This document shows positions 7,350-15,021 of a DNA stretch of 27,526 nt, one piece after another; the stretch's first letter is position 1, and each line of letters starts with the position of its first letter. The DNA lies in the NCBI GenBank assembly GCA_903868035.1, contig CAIPTQ010000289.1, positions 1-27,526 on the forward strand. Reading direction: 5' to 3'. Under the pieces are notes generated by a model. The model saw only the letters and a program-made list of their open reading frames with translations, ran no database searches and was not told the DNA's origin. The position numbers and the translations under genes were made by a program. Source of the DNA: an uncultured Phycisphaerales bacterium (GTDB taxonomy: Bacteria > Planctomycetota > Phycisphaerae > WQYP01).

Positions 7350-10118
7350 ATGGCCAAGCCCCACCACGTCTCCCGCCGCCAATTCCTCCAAACCGCTGCC
7401 GCAGTCGCCGGGGGTACCGGTGCCGCTGCACTCGCCAGCCGCGTGCTGGGTGCCGCCGCCCCACCCGCCAGGCCCACCCCCACCATCGGCGCGCCCGACT
7501 CTCCCGTCACCATCATCTATGAAAATCCCGGCCCAACCCTCCTACCGCTCTTCCAATGGGCCGCCAGCCATCTCCAAGCCGCCCTCACCTCCCGTGGCAT
7601 CCCGTCGAGCGAACGGCCCCAAGCCTCCGACCTCCACATCTCCCTGGTGATCGCCCGTCCCGCCAACGCCGCGCCCGAATCCTTCTCCATATCCCCCACC
7701 ACCAGCACCCTGTTCGGCACAAAAGGCCTCTCCCTCTCCGCCGCCGATCCCCGTGGCCTCGCCTACGCCGCCACCGAACTCGCCGACTGCATCCTCAACG
7801 CCCCCACCAAAGAAGCCGCCCGTGCCGCCCTCAATTTGCCCGCCCCCATCGCCGAATCCCCCGCCAACCGCATCCGCGGCATCTTCCGCATGTTCGTCTC
7901 CGAAGTGGAGGACAAACGGTGGTTCTATGACCGCGCGGGGTGGCAGAAATACTTCGACATGCTGGTCACCAACCGGTTCAACCGGTTCAACCTGTCGTTC
8001 GGGCTGTCGTATGATTTTTCGCGGGGGCTGACGGATGTGTATACGTTCTTCATGTACCCGTTCTTTGTGAATGTGCCGGGGTATAACGTGCGGGCCATCG
8101 CCAAGGGGGGCGCGCCGCTGCCGGCCGAGGAAATGCAGAAGAACCTCGATACGCTCAAGTTCATCAGCGACCAGGCGGCACTTCGCGGGTTGCAGTTCAA
8201 TTTGGGCATCTGGACGCACAATTATGTGTGGACGGCCAGCCCGAACGCCTCACACACCATCGAGGGACTGAACGCCCAGACGCAGGCCCCGTATTCGCGC
8301 GACGCGATGAAGATGATCCTGGAGGCGTGCCCGGGCATTACGGGGATCACGCTGCGGACGCATGGCGAGAGCGGCGTGCCGGAGGGGTCTTATGATTTGT
8401 GGAAAATCATCATGTCGGGGATCACGGGGCACAAGAATGCGGACGGATCGGCGCGGATCATCGAACTGGACATGCACGCCAAAACCATGACGCAGGAGAT
8501 GATCGACACGGCGTTGACGACCGGCATGCCGGTGACGATCTCGTGCAAGTTCTGGGCCGAGCACATGGGATTGCCGTATGTGCAGGCGTCAATCCGTGAA
8601 TCCGAAATGCCCAAGGGCCGCGATGGCACGGGGCTGATGGCCCTCTCCAGCGGCACGCGCTCGTTCCTGCGTTACGGCATCGGCGACCTGCTGACCAAGG
8701 ACCGCAAGTACAAGGTGATCCACCGGGTGTGGCCGGGGACGCAGCGGCTGCTGCTGTGGGGCGATCCGGTGTATGCGGCGGAATATGGGCGGGCGGGGCA
8801 TTTCGCGGGGATGGACGGGATCGAGTATTTTGAGCCGCTGTCGTTCAAGGGGCGGGCGGGGTCGTCGATGAACATACCGGCGGTGCCGGATCGGAGCGGG
8901 TATGCGGACGCCTCGCTGCGGGCGGAGCGCGACTGGGAAAAGTATCTGTATACGTTCCGGCTGTGGGGGCGGCTGAGCTACAACCCGGAGGCCAAGGCGG
9001 AGACGTGGCAGCGTTACCTGGTCAAGGAGCATGAGGCGGATGCGAAGAACATGGAGATGGCGATGGCCTGTGCCAGTCGTATTCTGCCGCTGATCACGAC
9101 GGCGCATTTGCCAGCGGCGGCCAATGCGCAATACTGGCCGGAGATTTACCCCAACCAGTCGATCCACACCAACGACAACACGTATTCCGAAGCCCCCAAC
9201 CCGAAAGTATTCGGCAATGTTTCGAGCCTGGATCCGCAACTGTTTGCGACAATCAACGAATATGTGGCATCGCTCCTGAACGCCAAGCCGCTGGGAAAAA
9301 CATCGCCGCTGGAAGTGGCGCGGCAACTGGAAGATTGGTCAACAGCAACGAATAAGGCGTTGTTGGATCTGGGGGCTGACCGCCCCAGAAGCAATGTCGG
9401 GGCATTCCGGCGTATGTACAACGACGCTTTGATACTCGCGGGCATCGGCCAATTCTTCGCCCACAAATATCGCGCGGCGATGATGTGGCAGATTTACTGT
9501 CTCAGCGGCCATGAGCCCGCCCGCACGGCCGCCCTGGAAGCCTACAAGAAGGCACGCACGGCCTGGGCGGCACTGGCCGGAACAGCCAAGATTTATCTTG
9601 GGGACCTGACGTTTGGCAGTTCAGCACTGCTGCGCGGGCATTGGGCGGACCGGCTGGCGGCGATCGACAAGGACATTGCCGGGATGGAGACCGCGGCGGG
9701 GCCGCGTTTTGCACAGGCACCCTATTCCGCCGAGCAGATCAAAGTGGCGGTGGATGCCATGGAGAAGCCTCCGGCACCGATTGTCCGCAACTTCAGTCAC
9801 ACGGCCCCGGCGACCTTCAAGGCCGGAGTGCCGCTGAACATCACCATGCAGGCGCAAGCGACGGGCGTGCGTATGTTCTATCGGCAACTCCATCAGGGCC
9901 AGACGTGGCGCGACATGTACATGCAGTCACAGGTCGAACCGAATCCGGAGATATTCAACGCGACCATTCCCGCGGACTACACCGATAGTCCATTCCCGCT
10001 GCAATATTATTTTGAAATACGCCAAGGGTTCCGGCTGGCGCTGTGTCCGTGCTTCAAGGAGAATTTCACCGGCACACCCTTCACCGGCACCCCCTACTTC
10101 GTTGTCCAACCGGCTTAG
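7350..10118 (+). CDS. Tat-exported glycoside-hydrolase-like protein, family not identified
   Basis: A 922-residue protein with a Tat signal (SRRQFLQ at residues 8-14, hydrophobic run to about residue 35), so exported folded. Residues about 48-165 look like the zincin-like N-terminal domain that precedes GH20, GH67 and GH84 barrels (LSAADPRGLAYAATELADC). A probable TIM barrel follows from RIRGIFRMFVSEVEDKRWFY, with KYFDMLVTNRFNRFNLSFG, LQFNLGIWTHNY and GITLRTHGESGVPEG; the Glu in HGESG (about residue 341) is a candidate catalytic acid. The last 130 residues look beta-rich. AAGGAG lies 7 nt before ATG. It is likely to act on extracellular polysaccharide; the substrate and family are unresolved, and an alpha-glucuronidase-like activity is only one option. 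Confidence 0.72.
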   Translation: MAKPHHVSRRQFLQTAAAVAGGTGAAALASRVLGAAAPPARPTPTIGAPDSPVTIIYENPGPTLLPLFQWAASHLQAALTSRGIPSSERPQASDLHISLVIARPANAAPESFSISPTTSTLFGTKGLSLSAADPRGLAYAATELADCILNAPTKEAARAALNLPAPIAESPANRIRGIFRMFVSEVEDKRWFYDRAGWQKYFDMLVTNRFNRFNLSFGLSYDFSRGLTDVYTFFMYPFFVNVPGYNVRAIAKGGAPLPAEEMQKNLDTLKFISDQAALRGLQFNLGIWTHNYVWTASPNASHTIEGLNAQTQAPYSRDAMKMILEACPGITGITLRTHGESGVPEGSYDLWKIIMSGITGHKNADGSARIIELDMHAKTMTQEMIDTALTTGMPVTISCKFWAEHMGLPYVQASIRESEMPKGRDGTGLMALSSGTRSFLRYGIGDLLTKDRKYKVIHRVWPGTQRLLLWGDPVYAAEYGRAGHFAGMDGIEYFEPLSFKGRAGSSMNIPAVPDRSGYADASLRAERDWEKYLYTFRLWGRLSYNPEAKAETWQRYLVKEHEADAKNMEMAMACASRILPLITTAHLPAAANAQYWPEIYPNQSIHTNDNTYSEAPNPKVFGNVSSLDPQLFATINEYVASLLNAKPLGKTSPLEVARQLEDWSTATNKALLDLGADRPRSNVGAFRRMYNDALILAGIGQFFAHKYRAAMMWQIYCLSGHEPARTAALEAYKKARTAWAALAGTAKIYLGDLTFGSSALLRGHWADRLAAIDKDIAGMETAAGPRFAQAPYSAEQIKVAVDAMEKPPAPIVRNFSHTAPATFKAGVPLNITMQAQATGVRMFYRQLHQGQTWRDMYMQSQVEPNPEIFNATIPADYTDSPFPLQYYFEIRQGFRLALCPCFKENFTGTPFTGTPYFVVQPA

Positions 10119-10149
10119 TAGGATTGGCGAATCAATAACTGTCTCCGTC

Positions 10150-10219
10150 AAAGTAGCAGGCATTTTCCAAGTGCCGTCTGCCAAGGGCTCAACGGCACAC
10201 GGAGTGTGCCTGCCACTTT
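10150..10219. repeat. Nested inverted repeat between convergent genes
   Basis: Outer arms AAAGTAGCAGGCA (10150-10162) and TGCCTGCCACTTT (10207-10219) pair over 13 positions with one mismatch. Inner arms GTGCCGT (10171-10177) and ACGGCAC (10192-10198) pair perfectly. It sits between the stop of the glycosidase-like gene and the stop of the surface protein gene, so it may act as a two-way terminator. The layout also fits a dispersed planctomycete repeat inserted in the gap. Confidence 0.6.
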
Positions 10220-10227
10220 CGTCCGCG

Positions 10228-11790
10228 TTACACGATGATCAGGCTCCTGGTGGCCAGGGTGGTGGTGGCGAGGGTGAGCGGGTCGAGGTAGACCAGGGCG
10301 ACGCTGTGGGTGCCGGAGGCGAGGGTGGGGGTGGCGATGCTGAAACCGTACGTGCCGGTGCCGAGGACGGAGGTGAGGTCGGCGCGGGCGATACTGGTGG
10401 TGAGGGTGGCCCCGGCGCTGCCGTCGATGTCGAGACGGAAGGTGGCGGTGGCGGCGGCGAAGGCGGAGGAGTAGACCCAGCCGGCGAGATTGGCGGAGGT
10501 GACGATATCCAGCGCGCCCATGGGCGTGCCGGCAAGGGGGCCGGGGGCGGGGACGGTCAGGCTCTTGGTCGCCACGGTGGTGGCGGCGAGGGTGAGGGGG
10601 TCGAGATAGACCAGGGCGACGGTGTGGGTGCCGGGGGCGAGGGCGGGAGCGGTGATGCTGAAGCCGTAGGTGCCCACGCCAAGGGCGGTGTTGAGGTCGG
10701 TGCGGGCGACACTGGTGGTGAAGGCGGCACCGGCGAGGCCGTCGATGTCGAGGCGGACGGTGGCGGTGGTGCCGGCGAAGGCGGAGGCATAGGCCCAACC
10801 GGCGAAGGCGGCGCCGTTTTGGATGGTGGAGGTGGCGGCATCGAGCGCGCCAACGGGGGCGCCGGCACCGGCGCCGGTGGCGGGGGTGACGATGCGGCTG
10901 GCCAGGAGGACGGGGGTGGCAGTGGTGGAATCCAGCGCGTAGACATCAATGCGATGGGCGCCGGCGGAGAGGGTGAGGGCGTGGGTGAAGCCGAAGGTGG
11001 TGCCATTGAGGGCGGAGGCCAGGTCGGCGCGATTGCCATTGGCCAGGAAGGGGGTGCCGGCGACGCCGTCAACATCGACGCGGACGTTAATGGAGGCGCC
11101 GGGCGCGGTGGGGTCGAAGGCCCAGCCGTTGACGGTGGCGGCGGTGAGGACATCGACGGCACCGAAGGGGAGGGCGTTGCCGGCGGGGTCGGTGACGGTG
11201 AGCGTGAGCGAGCCCAGGGAGGTGCGGGCATTGCTGGTGGAATCCACGGCCCAGACGGCAGCGGTGTGCATGCCGGCGGGGAGCTGCGGGAGGCTGACGG
11301 CGTAGCCGTGGGCGGCGGAGCCCAGGAAGGAGGTGAGGTCGGAGCGGTTGCCGGAGGCGTTGACGATGACGGGGGCCTGGGCGTCGATTTGATAGACGAC
11401 CTGGATCGAGGCGGCGAAGTTACTGGGATCGGCGGCCCAACCGGCCAGGAGCGTGGAACTGAACACATCGATGGAGCCGATGGGGGCGCGATCGGAGGAG
11501 AAGGTGCGCGAGGCGATGAACAGGGACGCGCCGCTGGTGCGGTCGGCGGCGAAGAGGTCGACGCGGTGGAGGCCGGGTGTCAGGGAGGAGAGATCGACGG
11601 AGAAGCCGTGATTGGCGCCGCCGATCACGGCGGCGAGGTCCGGGCGGGCCAGGGCGGCGGTGCCGGTGTAGAAGACGGCGCCATCGACGTTGACCTGGAA
11701 GGCGATGGCGGTGGCGGGGATGTCGCGGTCGGCGACCCAGCCGGAGAGGAGGGCCGGCCCGGCGGCGTCGATGGACCCGAGGGTGGAAGA
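10228..11790 (-). repeat. Five C-terminal modules of about 105 residues
   Basis: Each copy starts with G-(S/A)-(I/L/V)-D and runs through L-x-G-W, V-D-G, R-x-D-L and G-x-H-x-V. The last two copies (gene 3' end) are nearly the same at DNA level with a 318-bp period, for example GGGTGAG at 10272 and 10590. This points to recent tandem duplication. I do not recognise the module as a named domain. Confidence 0.75.
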
Positions 11791-14769
11791 GACCACGGAC
11801 AAGACGAACGGCGGGGAGACGCTGGCGAGGTGGTTGGTGTCGCCGAGGTAGCGGATGCGCAGGGTGTGGTCGCCGGCCAGGAATCCGGGCACGTTGGTAA
11901 ACGTGACATCGCCGGCGGCGTTCACCGGCGCGGACGCCAGGACGTTGTTGGCCGCATCCACCAGATTGGCGCTGCCCGACCAGGCCACCGGCGCGGCCAC
12001 GAGGCCCTGGAGCCGGGCGGAAAGAGTCAAGGGCATGAGAGCCTCGTAGGAGCGGGCGAGCGCGGGGGTGCCGACCAGGGTGTTGACGGGGTTGACGGTG
12101 ACGACGAAGGTGGCCGGGGTGGCGTTGGCGAGGCTGGGATCGACGGCGCTGAGCACGTAGGTGCCGGCCAGGTTGAGGGAGAGGTTGTCGAACGTCGCCA
12201 CGCCGAAGCGGGCGTTGACGGTGGTGGTGCCCGCGAGGGTGCCGCCGGGTCCGCTCAAGACGGAAAGCGTAATGGCCGAGCCGTCGCTGACGATGTTGCT
12301 GGAGTTGTCGATGATATTGACATACACATTGACCGGGAACTGACTGGCGACCAGGGTCGTCACGGCACTCTGGGACACACTCAGGTGGGCGCTGGCGGCG
12401 TCGGGCACAACGTTGCAGGGTTTGGCCAAGGGGGACCGCAGCGCGCCGTCGGTCGCGGTGAGAGTGTATGCGCCCGCCTTGGAGAAGGACACATTGCTGA
12501 AGACGGCGATGCCTTGGGAGGGGTTGGCGGTGGCATTGCCGACGATGGTTGCCCCGGTGGGCCCGCTGGCGATGGTGAGCGTCACGACCGAGTGATCGGA
12601 GTAGATGTAGTGGCCGTTGATATCCTCGACGACCAGGGTAATCGGCGGCAAGACGGTTCCGGCCGCAACCGTGCCGACGGGCTTGGCGCCCCACTCGACT
12701 TTGAAGGCGGGAGGACCGACGTAGAAGGCCTGGGAGATGTCGGTGGCCAGGAGGCCGTCGGAGGCCATCAGGATATAGCTGCCCTGGACGGAGAAGGTGA
12801 GGTTGCTGAAGGTGGCGACGCCGGCGATGGCGGCGACGGTGGTGGTGCCGCCGATGCTGCCGTTTTGGGGGCCGCTGACGAGGGAGAGGGTGACGCTGGA
12901 GGTGTTGGTGGTGGCGGCCTGGCCGAGGGTGTTTTGCACCTGGACCTTGGTGGCGGGGTACATGACGGCGGAGGCGGCGACATCGGTAGGCTGGATGATG
13001 AAGGCGAGTTGGGAGGCGGCGGGGAGCACGATGAAACTGTTGGAGATCGCGCCCGACAGCCCGGTGGAAGCCGCCGCCAGGGTATAAGTTCCCGCCAGCG
13101 ACAGCTTCAGGTTGGAAAACGTCGCCAGGCCGTTGACGGCCGTCACCCCGGTCGTGCCGCTGAGGGCGCCCGGCCCGGTGTGGAGATTGATCGTCACCGT
13201 CGAAGCGTCATTGAGGACGCGGTTGCCGTTGATGTCTTCCACCACAATCACCACCGGCGGCGTGATGGCGACATTGGCGCTGGGCGCCGCCGGCTGCACC
13301 AGAAACGCCAACTGCGCCGCCGTGCCGTTGATAATGAAGCTGTTGGAATTGGCCGTCGTCAGCGTCCCGTCGCTGGCCGTCAGCGCGAGGGTCCCCATCT
13401 GCGAGAACGAAAGCCCGCTGAAGGTGGCGATGCCGTTGACCGCGGCCACCGTCGTCGTGCCGGAAATCGTCCCCGGCCCCGACCCGATCACCAGCGCCAC
13501 GCTGGAATTATCCGTTCCCACGACGTTGCCATTGACATCCACCACCGCCACCGTAATCGATGGCGACATCACCGTCCCGACCGTCGTCTGCGAGGGCTGC
13601 GTCCCAAACGCCAGCTTCGCCGGCGCTCCGGTGATCGCAAAACTGTTCGATACCCCGATCGCCAGCGCGCCATCCGACGCCTGCAGCTTGTAATTGCCCA
13701 GATCCGCAAAGGACAAATCGTTGAAGGTCGCCACGCCGTTGACGGCATTCACCGTCACCGTACCCGTGATCACCGGCGTACCCACAAACGTCGACGACGA
13801 ATAGCTGTTGATCGCCAGCGTCACGGCGGAATTGTCCGTCGTCACAATGTTCCCCGCCACATCCGTCACATTCACGATCACCGGCGGCAGGATCGAACCC
13901 AGCGGCGTGTTCACCGGCGACTGCCCGAACACCACCTTCGCCGGCGCCCCCGCCGACACCGTAAACGAGAGGGAAGACGCGGAGGTCAGCGCCCCGGAGG
14001 TCGCGTTGTCCCGGGCCGTCAGGGTGTAGGTTCCGAGTGTCGTCACCGAAACCCCGGTAAACGTGGCCACGCCGTTCTGCGCGTTGACCGTGGTGGTCCC
14101 CGTCAGAGAGCCGGTGGTCAAATTGAGCGACAAACTGATCGCCCGGCTGTCGGTGGTGACCACGTTGTTCGACGCATCCTCCACCAGCACCTGTACGGCC
14201 GGCGAAAACAGCCCGCCCGCGTTGATGTTGCCCGGCTGCACCTGGTAGGCCAGGTGGGTCGCCACCGCCAGGACCGTGAACACATTCGACTGTGTGCCGG
14301 CAAGCGCACCATCGTTGGCGTTGATTACATACTGACCAGCCACCGAGAAACTGAGATTGGTAAAGGTGGCGATGCCCCCCACCGCGGTCGCCGTCACACT
14401 CCCCACCGCCCGCCCGCCGACGGTCAGCGAACCTCCGGCGGGGTTCTGAAAGAGCGTCAACAGCACGGTCGACGCGTCCGTCGTGACGGTCGCACCCGTC
14501 ACATCCGCCACCGTCACCTTGATCGGCGGATTGGGTGTCGAGCCAACCGCAGTCAGCGGCGAGGGCAATAGTTCCAATATCAACCGCGCCGGCGCCCCCG
14601 CCATAAGCACCCGTGTTTCAAGGTCTTCCAGTTGCATATTGGCGATGCTGCGGCGATCGGGGCGGATATGGCGCGGGTTGGACTTGCCGCGGGACGAGAC
14701 GGTGGCCAGGGTCAGAAGGGTGGAGAAGAGGGAGCGGAGGGATTTGGGGGCGGATTGGCCGAGACGCAT
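10228..14769 (-). CDS. Giant repeat-built surface protein with LEPR-xLL motif
   Basis: About 1513 residues. The N-terminus is a basic stretch, then the sorting motif LEDLETRVLMAG (residues 47-58), a planctomycete variant of LEPR-xLL that marks exported cell-surface proteins. Next come eight Ig-like repeats of about 100 residues, each ending near GVATFSNLSF...GTYTLTASDG. One further Ig-like domain of the Big_3 type follows (GDTNHLASVSP), then five C-terminal modules of about 105 residues (GALD...GW...RLDIDG...HGF...GTH). The composition is Ala/Thr/Val/Gly/Ser-rich with almost no Cys, as in adhesins. I chose ATG 14769, with AAAGGG 5 nt upstream, over the ATG at 14823. There is no catalytic domain and no PEP-CTERM tail; an adhesion or stalk role is an inference. 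Confidence 0.88.
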   Translation of the reverse strand: MRLGQSAPKSLRSLFSTLLTLATVSSRGKSNPRHIRPDRRSIANMQLEDLETRVLMAGAPARLILELLPSPLTAVGSTPNPPIKVTVADVTGATVTTDASTVLLTLFQNPAGGSLTVGGRAVGSVTATAVGGIATFTNLSFSVAGQYVINANDGALAGTQSNVFTVLAVATHLAYQVQPGNINAGGLFSPAVQVLVEDASNNVVTTDSRAISLSLNLTTGSLTGTTTVNAQNGVATFTGVSVTTLGTYTLTARDNATSGALTSASSLSFTVSAGAPAKVVFGQSPVNTPLGSILPPVIVNVTDVAGNIVTTDNSAVTLAINSYSSSTFVGTPVITGTVTVNAVNGVATFNDLSFADLGNYKLQASDGALAIGVSNSFAITGAPAKLAFGTQPSQTTVGTVMSPSITVAVVDVNGNVVGTDNSSVALVIGSGPGTISGTTTVAAVNGIATFSGLSFSQMGTLALTASDGTLTTANSNSFIINGTAAQLAFLVQPAAPSANVAITPPVVIVVEDINGNRVLNDASTVTINLHTGPGALSGTTGVTAVNGLATFSNLKLSLAGTYTLAAASTGLSGAISNSFIVLPAASQLAFIIQPTDVAASAVMYPATKVQVQNTLGQAATTNTSSVTLSLVSGPQNGSIGGTTTVAAIAGVATFSNLTFSVQGSYILMASDGLLATDISQAFYVGPPAFKVEWGAKPVGTVAAGTVLPPITLVVEDINGHYIYSDHSVVTLTIASGPTGATIVGNATANPSQGIAVFSNVSFSKAGAYTLTATDGALRSPLAKPCNVVPDAASAHLSVSQSAVTTLVASQFPVNVYVNIIDNSSNIVSDGSAITLSVLSGPGGTLAGTTTVNARFGVATFDNLSLNLAGTYVLSAVDPSLANATPATFVVTVNPVNTLVGTPALARSYEALMPLTLSARLQGLVAAPVAWSGSANLVDAANNVLASAPVNAAGDVTFTNVPGFLAGDHTLRIRYLGDTNHLASVSPPFVLSVVSSTLGSIDAAGPALLSGWVADRDIPATAIAFQVNVDGAVFYTGTAALARPDLAAVIGGANHGFSVDLSSLTPGLHRVDLFAADRTSGASLFIASRTFSSDRAPIGSIDVFSSTLLAGWAADPSNFAASIQVVYQIDAQAPVIVNASGNRSDLTSFLGSAAHGYAVSLPQLPAGMHTAAVWAVDSTSNARTSLGSLTLTVTDPAGNALPFGAVDVLTAATVNGWAFDPTAPGASINVRVDVDGVAGTPFLANGNRADLASALNGTTFGFTHALTLSAGAHRIDVYALDSTTATPVLLASRIVTPATGAGAGAPVGALDAATSTIQNGAAFAGWAYASAFAGTTATVRLDIDGLAGAAFTTSVARTDLNTALGVGTYGFSITAPALAPGTHTVALVYLDPLTLAATTVATKSLTVPAPGPLAGTPMGALDIVTSANLAGWVYSSAFAAATATFRLDIDGSAGATLTTSIARADLTSVLGTGTYGFSIATPTLASGTHSVALVYLDPLTLATTTLATRSLIIV
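12100..14590 (-). repeat. Eight Ig-like repeats in the surface protein
   Basis: Each unit of about 100 residues has a start like LAFGTQPS, then VVDVNGNVVTTDNS, GTTTVAAVNGVATFSNLSF and GTYTLTASDG. The pattern is that of bacterial Ig-like filament domains. The copies are diverged and not near-identical, unlike the C-terminal modules. Confidence 0.75.
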
Positions 14770-15021
14770 GAGGACCCTTTCAGAACATGGGGGTGCGGGG
14801 GGTGGTACGCGGGTGTACGACACGGATAAACGCGGGAACTGGCCCTGAGATGCAGAAATCCATTCCAGAACGACAATTATGTGAGGCCCGATTGGGACTG
14901 TCCAGCGCGAAAGAGCAATTCATGCGGAGTACACGCATGCACTGCGCCCGTAACATGCGGTATCATTCCACGTTGGACATCTGTTCACGCATTTCCGGCA
15001 TTAATCTCACGGGAGCAAACG
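14770..15021. other. Divergent intergenic region, surface protein / lyase-like gene
   Basis: 252 nt between divergent starts. It includes the unused upstream extensions of both reading frames (14770-14823 and 14881-15021). I see a Shine-Dalgarno for the plus-strand gene but no convincing promoter, hairpin or repeat. Confidence 0.4.
15011..15015 (+). promoter_or_regulatory. Shine-Dalgarno deciding the lyase-like gene start
   Basis: GGGAG, 6 nt before the ATG at 15022. This start gives a clean signal peptide, while the upstream ATG at 14881 adds 47 residues with no export signal. Confidence 0.65.

Noticed and set aside
10012..14571. Plus-strand ORF of 1519 codons opposite the surface protein gene
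   Set aside because: Gly/Asp/Glu/Gly-rich text with no domains, fully antisense to a protein with clear repeats and sorting motif. Long antisense frames are expected in GC-rich, repeat-rich genes.
14881..15021. N-terminal extension of the lyase-like gene
   Set aside because: No export signal and Cys/Arg-rich text; the ATG at 15022 has a Shine-Dalgarno and a signal peptide.
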